From: Aquanectria penicillioides | Lineage: Eukaryota > Ascomycota > Sordariomycetes > Hypocreales > Nectriaceae | Direction of reading: 5' to 3' | Length of the DNA stretch: 64,000 bases | Assembly: GCA_003415625.1 (NCBI GenBank) | Contig: PYIU01000010.1 | Location: 1,293,501 to 1,357,500 of the forward strand | Part shown: positions 51,801 through 64,000 of the stretch, piece after piece | How positions within the stretch are numbered: position 1 is the first letter of the stretch | Layout of the letters: every line of letters starts with the position of its first letter | Translations under genes and position numbers: made by a program | The notes under the pieces: generated by a model | Databases searched by the model: none | What the model was told of the DNA's origin: nothing | Seen by the model: the letters and a program-made list of their open reading frames with translations, nothing else

Positions 51801-54800
51801 AGTATTATATTCTAAAAATTAATAAAGCTAAAACTACTATTTATTTATACTTATTTATCCTTAATGCTAGTATTAGCTATATTGCTTTAAGTATTATTAA
51901 TCTTATTATTATTGCCTTTACTATTGCCTTGATTTTAGCCTTTAGCCTTTTCTTTTATATTACTAGCTGCTTAATATATAGCTGCCTTCTTAATATAGTA
52001 AGGACCTTTAATGCCTTAAGGAAAAAGAGTTAAAAATACTTTAAAAAAGTATAATAGATTATTTAAGTTAATATATCTTTAATTATAGTTAAAAGAGATA
52101 TAAAGGCTATTAAAGCCTTTATAAACCTATATATTTATACTGCTTGCTTTAAACTTTATTAACTTTAATGCTATTAAATTAATATATTTTATAATAATAT
52201 TAATAATAAATTGTAATTTCTTAATATTTATAACCTTAAGTATAGTATTTAATAAAAATATATTAAAAGATAATATTTTATTAATATAAATATTAAGCCT
52301 TATAGCTTTAAAATTATTTTAGCTTAATTTATTAAAATTACTTTTCTTTACTATTTTATTTTTTTTCTTTATTTTTATTGCTATTATTATTACTATTACT
52401 ATTATTATTACTATTATTTTTTAGCCTATAATATAAATATAAGATTATTAATATAAAGATTAAAATTATTTATTAAGCTATACTTAATAAAAAGAATAAT
52501 ATATACTATTTATGCCTTTTTTTATACTAATAGCTTCTATTGCTTTATATATTTATATAAAAGCCTTAAAATACTATAAAGTATATCCTTTTAACTATCT
52601 AATTTAGCTTAATTTATTTAAATCTTAAAATAAAGTAAATTATTAAGAATTAGCTACTATAAAGCCCTTTTTACTATTTACTGCTATATTAATATTATTT
52701 TAAATAGATCTTAAAGCATTAGCTTCTTTAATTTATATTGAAAGATATAAAGATCCTTAAATACCTTTACTATAAGATAAGGCAAGACTTTAATAACTAT
52801 ATTTTATATATTGCTTAAAAAGATATAAATATAGCCCTATATATAATAGGTATAGGCACTTTACTTTAGTCTATTAAAAATATTAATTTATATAATAAAA
52901 TTAAATAAAGAGCTAATAGCAATAAATTTCTTTTTTATTAATATTAAGCTATTAAAAACCTTAAGGAAAAAATGCTTTTATTAAAGCTATTTATAAAGGT
53001 AACTATAATAGCTTAATCTCCTTTTATTAATCTTAATAATATACTTTATATAAAGCTTTATATTATAACTTAAAATAAAGCAGTTTTTATATAATTATAT
53101 ACTTTTAAAGGCTTTATTAAAAGAAAGATTAAATTAATTTTTTTATTTAATTAATTATAGCTTTTATTTATTATATTTTTAATAATATAAAAGATATATT
53201 TAAATAAAAAGAATGTTTATATTATAAAAAGCACTATAAAAAAATAATATTTATAATCTATTATTTAAGTAATATAATATTATATTACTTTTAGCTATTA
53301 AAAAGCCTTTTCTTTTTAATAAACTATTCTTTTAAATAGCTAATTGCCTTATATAACTTTTTATATTATTTTATAATAGTAGAGTTTTATTAACTAAAAG
53401 TATAACTATATTTATTTTTTATATTTTCTTTTTCTTAAATCTATAAATATTATTTATACTTTAGCTATATTATATTTAATATTGCTTTTATAGAATAATA
53501 AGCTATTACTTTACTCTATATTTACTTTATTGTAATAGAACTTTTATAAAGTAAAAGTATATTTAGTTTTAGTATAATTAATATAGCTTAATGCAATATT
53601 AGCTTTAGTTTTTTTCGTATTTTTAATACCTTTATTAATACTTTTAGTACTTTTAGTATTTTTATTATATTTAATAAAACTATATTATTTAAGTACTTAA
53701 ATAAATTTAAAACCTATTATTATATAGATTAAGGCATCTATTTTATAGCTAAATGCAAACTTAATATTAATAATGCTAATAGCATTAAATAAAATATATA
53801 ATTTAAATACTTAAGTAATTTTAAGATTTACTATAAAAAAGATTAAAAGATTAATAATTATAAACCTTTATTTAATAATATTACTTTTATAAATTAAACT
53901 AAAAATAGTATAAAAATAATTACTTTAGCTTAATTAAAATTAATATAATTTAAATATAATTATTAATTAAATATTAAATATATATATTTAGCCTAAATGT
54001 ATTATTATAATTTTTATTATTAAATAGCTTAAAGCAATTAGCTTAATTTAAACTATATAAAGGCTAAATTATATTTTTATTAATAACTTTATCTATTAGA
54101 CTATTAATAGCTTCTTTTTACTTTATAGCTAACTATTAGCTATTTATAGCTATAAATAATATTTAAAGATTAAGATCTATAATTAATTAATTAATAGCCT
54201 TTTATAGAATTGCTTTTTATAAAACCTTTATAATCTATTAGCTATTATTAGCATTAATAAAGCTAGTTTATAGACTAAGATCTTTAATTAATATATTATA
54301 GCATTACTACTATAACTCTTTTATAATAGATAGTAACTTTAAATCCTTAAGTAATTTATTAAAACCTTAAGATATTATAAAATATAATAAAACTTATCTT
54401 ATAATTAAAATATAACTACTATAAATTAATTCCTCTATATATTGGCACTTTAATACTATAAAGATAAATATTTATCTATTAGCTATTTAAAGTATTTCTA
54501 TTAAATAAAAGCTATATATAATAATATAAATAAATATAATAAATACTAATATATATAATTGCTTTTATATATAATTTATTTATTATTAATATATACTTTT
54601 GCCTTTATAGCTTTATATATTAACTATATATATAAAAAGATATAATCTAACTATAATAAAAAGACCTTTAAAAGCTTTATACTACTATACTATAAAGTAT
54701 TATTAAATAAATAGGCAAAAGCTATTAATATAGCCTTTAGTTTAACTTTAAATTAAATTTAAGCTCTATAAATATATTATAATTATAAATACTTAATATT

Positions 54801-56700
54801 ATATATATTGCAGTAAAGACTTATAAAATATAATATTATTAATATAAATAGAATATTTTACTTAATATTAAATTATTAATTACTTAAAACTATTAATTGC
54901 TTTAATTTAATTTAATTTAATCTCTTTTTTAAAAAAAAAGATTATAATAAAATATACTATTATATAATTATATAACTTAATATAAAGCTACTATAAATGC
55001 ATTTATTAAGTTTAAATAGTATTAAAAAATATTAAAGATATAGTTCTTTAAGTATATTTAACTTTAACTTTATTAATAATACTATAACCTAAACTATATT
55101 ATAATCTTTTTAAAAGCCTTTCATTTTCTATAATCGTATGGCCTACTTAACTATATTAAAGGCCTTAGCTTTAATATATTTATATAATTTATTGCCTAAA
55201 TATAGTAAATACTTACTTTTTACTTTTAAAAATAAAACTATTAGCTTAAAGGATTAAGCATTAAGACTATTAATATTATTAAAATTACCTTTTTATTATA
55301 GCTTATAATTGCATTCTATAAATGCCTTTAAGCTATTAATAATTAAAAAAGAAGTTTAATAATAATCTTTTTTAGCTTAATTTTAAACCTTTATAGCTAA
55401 ACTATAAGGAAAGAAGTCTAAATAAAGCAATAATAAAATAAAAATAGTAAAGTGCATTTATATAAACTAAAATAGAAAATTATAAATATTAATAGAGCTA
55501 AAAATAAAATTAAATAAATATATAACTATAAAATTATATTAATTTAGGTCTAAAAGCTTTTAATTTAATTATAGATCTATTTAAATATCTCTTAAGACTT
55601 TAATAATAATATAAAATATAAAATCTTAGCTAAAATAATTGCCTTTTAATTTAACTTTTTTATAATAAACTTTAGTATTAACTTTATTAAATGTATTATT
55701 AGTTTAGGCTAAAACTTTTTATAAAAAAAAAAGCTTAATAATAAATTTTTAATATTTTATTAAAATACTATAGCTTTATTTAATTAGCTTTATATATTTA
55801 GCTAAAATTGCTAAAAAAGAACTAAAGCTTAATTAATACCTCTTTTAAATCTTTATACTCTTTTTAATTATTATTAATCTATACTAATACCTTTATAAAT
55901 TAATAATAAAAATAAAAAATATATACTTTAGATTAAATACTATATATTACTATATTAATAAGGTTATTAAATTACTTGACTATAACTTTATAGTAAATCT
56001 ATTAATAAATAAAGAAGATTATATCTTTATTATTATATTAAGCAATTAGTTTTTATTAAATAGATCTATTATATTTACTATAAATACTATTAATAGCCTT
56101 ATAATAATAAAGAAAATACTAAAGAAAGTCCTTATTATTTACTTTAAAATAATAGTAAAGTTCTTATTGCCCTTTAAGTAAAAGAATAAAGAACTAAATA
56201 AACCAATTTTAATTATAGCTATAATATTAATTAATTTTATTAATATAGTAAATATAGCCCTATTAGTAATATTAATAAACCTAATAGTAATATTATAATT
56301 ACTATTATTGCCTTTAGTATCTTTATTATTAGCCTTATTTATAAAAAGGCTATTATTAATAGTATTAAAATAGACCCCTTTTAAAAGGCTAAAGCAATTA
56401 AACTTTATTATAATAGAGATATTAACTAAAAGCTTTTTTATAATGCTTAATCTAAATATAAATAAAGTAGACCTAATATATATTTAATAGTATAATAATA
56501 TTAAGCTATAAATATAAAATTTATTATTATTAAATAAAAACCTAAAGCATTATAGAATAAATAAATCTACTATTAAATTAAAATATATTACTTAAATTAT
56601 ATTAAATATTAATCTTTATTATATTTCTTTAGTTATATAATTAATTAATTTAATCTCTTTCTTTTTTTTATTAATGCTTAATAATCTTTCCTTTTTCTTA
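48849..56700. other. unclassified AT-saturated block, probably a large degraded element
   Basis: Nearly 8 kb of RIP-like sequence unlike the LINE, the SINE or either copia element. I searched both directions for zinc knuckles, protease, integrase, RT, helicase and transposase motifs and found none convincing. Local features: a short tandem of TTATATATTATTTATTGCTT near 49816-49862, and long stretches open on both strands near 55860-56400 that reflect base composition. With 45781-47308 it forms about 9.4 kb of continuous sequence between the two palindromes. Confidence 0.5.
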
Positions 56701-56990
56701 TTATATATCCTGCCTCTATTCTATCTTGCGCTTAACCCTTATTCCTTAAGGCTGCCCTAGCGTAAAGTCTAATCCTTACATCTAGTAAGGCCATTATTTT
56801 ATGCTCTTTAAAGAACTTGTTCTAAAAGAGACCTATTTGGCGCTGGCTTTAACTACCCTACTTAACCCCCCCTCCCCCTCCCCCTTATGCGCGTATGTGT
56901 GCATGCGTTATTGTAAGGCTGCGGTTGGTCGGTCGGTCGGGTGGTTGTGGGCTGGGGTCGTAGGCTAGGGATGAAAAATTGCATGCAAGT
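56701..56990. other. GC-richer non-coding patch around palindrome copy 2
   Basis: It contains palindrome copy 2 (56801-56837), a C-rich run (about 56866-56884), a G/C-alternating GCGCGTATGTGTGCATGCG, and a G-rich stretch of GGTT/GGTC units ending GGCTAGGG (about 56922-56968). No open frame or RNA gene is recognised. The G-rich part has the spacing of a two-layer G-quadruplex. Survival of G+C here may reflect few CpA sites or late arrival. Confidence 0.6.
56801..56837. repeat. imperfect palindrome, copy 2
   Basis: Same orientation as 45603-45640, about 11.2 kb away, starting ATGCTCTTTAAAG and ending AGAGACCTAT, with G in place of A in the centre. Flanks on both sides differ from copy 1. Confidence 0.75.
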
Positions 56991-57060
56991 CACATAAATA
57001 TCACATAATAAAAAGCATAAATATTATATAACTTTTATATAACTTTATATAACCTTAAAA

Positions 57061-57560
57061 GTAGGTCTTTTTTTATTTTTTTAGGATTTTTTATATTTTT
57101 CTTTTTAAGCTATTTTAAGGCTTTTTTATATTTAATATTTTTATTAACTATTTTATTAGCTATTTTATATTAGCTTTATATTAGCTATTATATTAGCTCT
57201 TTTATAAGCTATTTTATAAGCTATTATATTAGCTATTATATGAATTATTATATTAGCTCTTTTATAAGCTATTTTATAAGCCATTTTATGATCTATTTTA
57301 TGACTTATTTTATTAGCTATTCTATTAGCTATTCTATTAGCTATTCTATTAGTTATTATATTTACTATTATATTTTATTAATTATTATATTTATTATTAT
57401 ATTAGTTATTATATTTATTAATATAGTAGCTATAATAGTAACTATTATAATAGCTATTATATTAGCTATTCTATTTATTATTTTATTAAATATTATAAAA
57501 CTCTTTATTATATATTTATAATCTATTTTATTAAATATATATTAGCTATTTAATTATTTT
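57061..57560. repeat. degenerate tandem repeats of TATTAGCTAT-type words
   Basis: Imperfect 10-12 bp units such as CTATTATATTAG and CTATTTTATAAG recur many times. The 93-codon plus-strand frame at 57240-57521 is low-complexity Ile/Tyr/Ser sequence from this tract and is not a gene. Confidence 0.75.
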
Positions 57561-57639
57561 TATTTTTATTATTATGTAAATTATTCTATTATAGTATTTA
57601 ATTTAATTAATTTTATATATTGTAAATATTTTAATTATT

Positions 57640-57825
57640 TTACTATTTTATTATTTTATTATTTCATTATTTTACTATTTGATTATTTTACTATTTTACT
57701 ATTTTACTATTTTACTATTTTACTATTTTACTATTTTACTATTTTACTATTTTACTATTTTACTATTTTATTATTTTACTATTTTATTATTTTACTATTT
57801 TACTATTTTACTATTTTATTTTATT
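57640..57825. repeat. (ACTATTTT)n tandem array
   Basis: About 20 copies of an 8-bp unit, some with TTATTTTA variants. Confidence 0.88.
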
Positions 57826-57879
57826 ATTTATATATAATACATTAAATATATATATATATATATTAATAAAATCATCCTT

Positions 57880-57900
57880 AAGGGGAGGGGGGGGGATAGT
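57880..57900. other. G-run
   Basis: GGGGAGGGGGGGGG within AT-rich DNA. G and C homopolymers lack the CpA/TpG context that RIP favours, which may explain survival. Confidence 0.6.
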
Positions 57901-57979
57901 ATATTAAAATCCTTAAATATATTATATAATTTACTAATTCTTTTTAAAAAAATTTAATATATATATTTTTTAAAATACT

Positions 57980-58215
57980 ATTTATATAATATTTAATTTT
58001 TTATTATAATATTAAATTTTTTATTATAATATTTAATTTTTTATTATAATATTTAATTTTTTATTATAATATTAAATTTTTTATTATAATATTAAATTAT
58101 TTATTATAATATTTAGTTTTTTATTATAATATTTAATTTTTTTTTATATTATTTAATTTTCTATTATAGTATTTAATTTTCTATTATAGTATTTAATTTT
58201 CTATTATAATATTTA
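57980..58215. repeat. 20-bp AT-rich tandem array
   Basis: About 11 copies of ATATTTAATTTTTTATTATA with small changes such as ATTAAA for ATTTAA and CTATTATAGT in the last units. There are no unique spacers, so it is a satellite-like array and not a CRISPR. Confidence 0.88.
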
Positions 58216-58346
58216 ATATATAATATATAAAGCCTATATTAAATATTATATTATATAGATAGATATATTTAAAAGTTTTAATTTAAACTATTTAAACTTT
58301 AAAATATAATATATATATAATATATTTTAATTTATATATTTATTTA

Positions 58347-58363
58347 AATATTAATATATATTT
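58347..58363. repeat. target-site duplication of Lin-7, left copy
   Basis: AATATTAATATATATTT, repeated exactly at 63796-63812. Confidence 0.85.
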
Positions 58364-61300
58364 ATTTATTAATACTCTATAGACCTATAAAGTAAATAGT
58401 GCTTCTATACTATATAAATAAAGGAAAAAACTATACTAATAGAATAAAAACCTTTATTTAATATAATATTAAACCTAATACAGGTCCCCTATAGAAAAGC
58501 ATTAGATTAAAAGTTAGTTTAGTGCTATTATTAAGATATCCTATTTACTTAATTATAGAATTAGTAAGTAAGATAAAAGTAAGGCCTGCAATAGGCCTAG
58601 ATTGCCTATACTATAGGCCTATTATAGGGAGTGGGGCGCTATTTTAGTGCTGCTAGCTATTTAAGTGCTATTATTATTATTTTTTAATCTTTGCGAATAC
58701 GCCCGATTTTAGGTTAGGTGCAGTAGTAAACTAAAGTAAGGTCTAAATAGGGCTAAGGTAAAGACTTAGCTATTAAAGGGGGCAGGCTTCAGTATATTAT
58801 TTATATAGTAGGGCGGTTTTTTTCTCTTTTAAAGGGGGTTTTTTTAGGTGCATTAACTTCCCTTTTAATAAAGGGATTAAAGCATTTAGGTAAAAGAGTT
58901 ATTAAAAGGCAAAAGCAATATAAAAGTAAGTATATTTTAAATTAAATATAGCTTAATAGCTAGCTTATAGTATAATATAATATATAAATAGGCTAGCTAT
59001 TTAATAAAGCAATATATAGTTTAGGCTTTAAATAGGTATTATTTAAGCTTAAAAAGATTATAAAGTAAATTAAATAAAGTTTTCTTTTAGCTTAAATAAA
59101 GTAAATAGTATAATATAATATAATTAACTATTTTAATAGGATTTTTATATTAGCACTAAAGCATATTTACCTTAAGGATCTTTTTTTAAAAAAGGAAACC
59201 CTAAAGTTTAATGCATTTTATTTATATTTAAGTAAATAAAAAGCTTTTATATTTCTTAAGTCCTTTATAAAGGCAAATAGTCTTTTTCTTTATATAAAGT
59301 AAAAAGATTTTAGCTGCCTTTATTTTATTATTAATATATTATTTATAAAACTTATATTTAGCTTATTTTTATTAATGCCTTTAATTAGCTAATATTTAAT
59401 TTTTAATTAACTTTTAATTTTCTTTATATTCTCTATTAAAAAGCTAATTAATAAGCTATTTTTAATATTTTTATATTAATTTATATTAAAAGCTATTGCA
59501 ATAATAATAGTAAATTTAATATATTGCTAATATAATTATAAAAAGAATAAATCTTTTAATACTTTAAGTTTAAAATTAGCCTTAAAACTAAATAAATTAT
59601 TTATTAAGGTATATATTTAATAAAGGGATTTTAAGCTTACTTTTTAATAGTTTAATTAAAATAGCTTTATAGCCTTTTTTAAAAGTATAAAAGGCTTAAG
59701 TTTATTTAATTAATAAAGCTTTAGCAATTCTTTTTAAATTATTATCTCTTTTTATTAAAAAATAATATATATTAGTACTATAAGCAATTATAAATTTAAT
59801 TATATATATATATATTATATAAGCAGCCTTAAGGTTTACTCTTTATATACTTACTATAAGGGCAATAAGGGCCTGCTTTTAGCGCTTAAGTTTTCCTTTA
59901 AGCTTAAAGATATATAGGCCCTAAAGTAGTTTTCTATATAGCTATAATCTAAAGAAATAGTATAATTTCTATAATTAAGTTATATTATAGGTAAGGATTA
60001 ATTAAATTTAATGCCTTTAGTATTAATAGAAAAAATAAAAAAGTTAAGCTTTAATAAATTTAAAGGTTATATTATTAATAAAGGCTTAAAATATATATAT
60101 TATTTATATAGCTTTAAGTTAGGCCTAAATCTTTATTATATCTTTTTTAAATATAAATATATTTATATTATTAATAAATTTAATTACTATAATTCTAAAG
60201 ATTTTATTAAATGCTATATAAAGCCTTAATATAAATAAAATAAAAAGAATAAAAAAAAGTAATAATCTTTATAGGATTTTAGCTTTAATGCTATAAAGTT
60301 TAAAGAACTTATTATTAAATTAAAAGTATATTATATGCTTAAATAAATAGCTAAAAAGCTAAATTAATAATTATTATAAATAGCCTTAATTATAAAGAGT
60401 AGTAATAAGCCTTTTATAATTAATTAAATTAAAGGCTATAATAAAGTTTAATTAAAAAAGCAATACTATTTTATTATAGGCTTATACTATATATATTGCT
60501 TTTACTATAATTATAAGGGCAAGCTTAATAGACCTTTAAGGCCTATTTTATATTTAACTATTAAAAAGTATATTTAGGTTTTTAGCTATTATTACTATTT
60601 ATTAAGCTATTATTAACTTTATTACTTTATTAATAATATTAAAAAAGAAAATAGATCTTTATTTAAATACTATATATTTTTAGGCTATTATTTTATTTAA
60701 TTTCTAAATAATAGTAGCAATTATATAGTAAAAGCAATATAAAAAGTACCTAAATATAATACTTATATTAATAATAGTAATAAAGGCTTTTAAAAAGGGC
60801 TTATTATATACTTTAAGGAAGCTAATAAAAAATCTATTATTATTAAAAGCTTTTTATAATTAGATTTTAAAAAGCAAGTATATTAATTTATAGAGTTTAA
60901 TATAGTTTTATATTAAATCTTTAGCATTTTATAGTATTTAGTTTATATCTATAGATTATATTATAAGGTCTATTATAATAGATTTAATATTTTAGTTATT
61001 TACCTAAAGTTTAAAGAAAAAGCATTTTATTAATATAATTACCTTCTTAATATAGCTTATAGCTAAAGAATCTTACTTAAAGCAATTAAAAAAGGGAGCT
61101 ATAATAGGGCTAAGGCAATACTACTTTAAAGTTATATTTATTTCTTTAAATTCTAAAGTTTCTTTTAGCTGCCTATACCTTTTTCTATTTTAGCTTTAAA
61201 TAAAGTATTGCATTAAGCTATTTGCTTAGCCCTAGCTATATAAGCCTTTTGCTTATTGCTTACTTTTTATAATTTTAGTTAATTAGCTACTATACTATTG

Positions 61301-63795
61301 CATTATATATATTTTTATATTTATTTAAGTTAATAAATATTCTTTATAATAGGCTAGTTCTATTAGTTATTGCAATTAGGCTTAAATTGCCTTTATATTA
61401 AGGTAGTATATTAAGCAATTTAATATAGTTCTTAAGTTAGCTATTTAATTGCTTATTTTAACTATTATATAAAGGTTATTTTATTAAAAATCTAGCAAAA
61501 AGTAATTTATACTTTAAGTTTAGCCTTTTTAAGATTTATTATATATTAATTAAATGCTATAGGCTAAAGGTCTAATAAAAGAGAAGGCAATATATTTATA
61601 AAGGGCCTAATATATATTTACTATAAAATATAATTAAAGCTATTTAAATTATAATTAAGGCCTAAATAAATAGTATAGCTATTCTTTAAGGCCTAAATTA
61701 AATTAAAGGTATTATTTTTAGTATTATTTATTTTTTAAATTACTATTTTATAAAGAGTTCTTAAGGCTATATTTAGCTATTATATCTTTATTAAAAAAGT
61801 TTAGCTATATAAAGTAGTTTTATTATAGCAGTTTTAAATTAAATAGTATAGATTAAAGTCTTTAACTATAATTATTTAAGGGGCTAAAGTAAGGTTAGCT
61901 AGTATATATATTACTTTTAAGTTTCTTTTATCTCTTAAAGGGTTATATATTACAATTATTTTTATATAATAGTACTTAAAATTAATACTAATTTAATTTT
62001 CTTTAGCCTAATAGATTTAAGTTTTTAATTTATATTATTTAAATATATAAAAAGCTATATAGCTTAAATAATAGATTATAATATAGTTTAATCTTTTAGG
62101 ATTTACTAAAAGATTAATTCTTTAGTTTTTAGTTAATTCTAAAAGTATAATTATATTATATCTATTATAGATATATAGCGCCTAATAGATTAACTTAAGG
62201 CAATAATATATATTTTAAAATAAAATCTATATTAATTAAATATAAATAAAGAGATTAATTTAATAAATAATAGCAATAAAGTATAGGCACTAAAAGAAAA
62301 GAAAGCATTAAATAAAATATAGTATTATTTATTTATAAAGCTTAAAGGTTAGCTAACTCTTTTAGTAAAAAGAGAAGCTATAAAGAAAGGGTTCCTAAAG
62401 AAGCTATTCTATTATATATAAAGGACATTTTATTATATTAAAGTATATTTTTTATATTTTATTAATTATCTATAATATCTTTCTTTTATATAGATTTAAT
62501 GCTTTTTTACTATAAAATAAATATAGCTTTAGGCTAAATAGTCTTTATAGTATAAAGTATAGCAATAAGGGATTTCTCTCTTTTTAATAAAGCAATTATT
62601 ATATATTAAATTATTATATTAGCTATAGATTAAAATAAATTAATAGTTTTTTATAATATAGCTATACTTATAGCATTAAAAGCATTAAATAAGTTTTAAT
62701 CCTTTATTAAAGGGTTTATAATTATAAAGTTTAATATTAAGAAATAGTCTATTATTATATAGGCTATTAGCTTTTTTAATTAATAAAATATAAAGAATTA
62801 AGTTTATTTTTATTATAATACTATTTTAGGCTTAAATAGGCTTTACTTTATTAACTCTTAAGGTATTAATATTATTTATAGTTTTAATAAGTTTATTTAT
62901 ATTATTAAAAATAGATTTAATTTAAATTCCTTTTATTAAAATAATAAAAATTAAAAAAGCTAAAAGAATATTATTTTTAAATGCAATAGCTATTTATCCT
63001 TCTTTATAGAAGGCTTTAGCCTATTTTAAAGTAAAAAAGGTAAAGACTATATTTCTACTAAAAAGGCAATATATTGCAATTATATAAAAGTTACTATAGG
63101 CTTAATTTACTATTTATATAGTTTTTATTAAAATGCAGTTTTTAATATTCTTAAGGGCATTTTTAGTATAAATAGTAATTTTATACTTAATACAGCTATA
63201 TATTATATATTTATTAATTTTAGTATTTATAGATATAAAGCTATATAAAAGAACTAATATATAAGATTATTGCATTAATTAAAAAGAAAAAAAGCCTAAA
63301 TTAATTAAAATAGCTATTACTACTATAATAATAGCAATTATTATAGTAATAGTAATTTTATTAATAAATCTCTCTTTAGGGATTATATTAGTCTTAAAGA
63401 GAGGGCAGAAGTGCATCTTATATATATTAATATAGATTTAAAATACTATTTAAATTGCTTTAAGAAACTAAAATAGAATAATCTTAATAATAGCTTTATA
63501 GGCTTCTTTATTTTTATTAGTTATAAAGCTTTTGCTAGCTTCTATTGCTTTATCTATTTTAGGCATACTGCTATATTAGCTAGCAATAAAAAGGGGATTA
63601 TATTAGCTATTTTTAATGCTGTACTTTCTTAAATTAATAACTATTAAAAGGGCTATAGTATTAGCGCTATACTCTTAATGCACTATTATATTTAGGGGTA
63701 GTCTAGCATAAGAAATCGATTAATTATAGTTTTAGATATTTTAGAGGTAGTTTAAGATGGCTATAAGCAGTTATAAGTCTAAGGGCAAAGATTGT
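58364..63795 (-). mobile_element. Lin-7, near full-length LINE with an internal deletion
   Basis: Reverse copy with both ends of the family: the TAAA-repeat 3' tail at 58364 and the 5' end at about 63790. Exact 17-bp duplications flank it. It is 5.4 kb instead of 6.6 because about 1.2 kb is absent at about 58709, where Lin-3 has 16345 to about 17540 (including the AAT tract). The 3' end up to about 58860 is less mutated than the rest. RT lies around 59900-60800, with the FADD region under an antisense open frame at 60011-60229; endonuclease and ORF1 follow toward 63790. All sense frames are broken. Confidence 0.88.
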
Positions 63796-64000
63796 AATAT
63801 TAATATATATTTTATATATATTTTTATAATATAATTAAATAATAATTTTTTAATAAAAGATTTAAAAAATATATTATATAAATAAAGCTATATTTATAAA
63901 ATATTTATTACTTAAAGTTTATTATTTTTTATTATATATATTTATAATATAAAATAATTATAAATATATATTTAAAAACTATATTATTAAATTTAAATTT
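63796..64000. other. Lin-7 right duplication and AT-rich flank
   Basis: 63796-63812 is the right target duplication. The remaining bases to the window edge are simple AT-rich sequence like that before 58347, with no recognisable feature. Confidence 0.7.

Noticed and set aside
57240..57521. 93-residue Ile/Tyr/Ser-rich frame
   Set aside because: Produced by the degenerate tandem repeat; hydrophobic character follows from ATT/TAT triplets.
57980..58215. CRISPR-like array
   Set aside because: Repeats are contiguous with no unique spacers, and the setting is a eukaryotic nuclear genome.

Overview
The window looks like a transposon graveyard from a filamentous ascomycete (Pezizomycotina) that has been mutated by RIP (repeat-induced point mutation). 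Nearly all of it is A+T-saturated and rich in TpA. The differences between repeat copies are almost all C-to-T or G-to-A, and conserved protein motifs survive only in mutated form, such as YINN for YVDD, FTNN for FADD and stop codons in place of Gln or Trp. The only sequence of ordinary composition is an island at about 33.9-36.5 kb, plus small GC-richer patches inside or beside transposons. The species cannot be named from this.

The dominant element is one non-LTR retrotransposon family (LINE) of about 6.6 kb. It has an ORF1 with CCHC zinc knuckles, an ORF2 with an APE-type endonuclease and a reverse transcriptase, and it resembles the fungal Tad1/I group. Seven copies are numbered Lin-1 to Lin-7 here: Lin-1 (reverse, from base 1, in pieces to about 31295), Lin-2 (forward, 3433-15558), Lin-3 (reverse, 15998-22632), Lin-4 (forward, 38625 to about 45602), Lin-5 (reverse, truncated, 40891-41570), Lin-6 (reverse, truncated, 47323-48834) and Lin-7 (reverse, 58364-63795). 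Target-site duplications of 14-18 bp bound Lin-2, -3, -5, -6 and -7. Two Ty1/copia elements are complete with matching LTRs and 5-bp duplications: Copia-1 (7907-13412, inside Lin-2) and Copia-2 (24489-31241, inside Lin-1). The nesting gives a relative history: Lin-1 received Lin-2, Lin-3 and Copia-2, and Lin-2 later received Copia-1.

At 40-42.4 kb Lin-4 carries two 590-bp copies of what looks like a tRNA-derived SINE. It has a Pol III A box and B box at its 5' end, long target duplications, and a 3' end matching the 3' end of the LINE family, so the LINE is its probable mobilising partner. Between the two SINEs lies Lin-5, whose little-mutated end shows what the LINE 3' region looked like before RIP, including a GAC/AAC-type repeat that appears as a pure AAT microsatellite in the mutated copies.

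The one credible intact gene is at 34369-35784 on the minus strand. It has two exons and a 72-bp intron and encodes a 447-residue protein of the fungal PD-(D/E)XK nuclease-like family. The AT-rich sequence around it includes a probable Ty3/gypsy relic (31296-33860) and unclassified degraded sequence (36541-38624). The stretch 45603-56802, interrupted by Lin-6, is also unclassified; a shared 35-bp imperfect palindrome stands at each of its ends, followed by GC-rich patches. From 57061 to 58220 there are AT-rich tandem repeats. No host rRNA or tRNA gene, CRISPR array or bacterial feature was seen.
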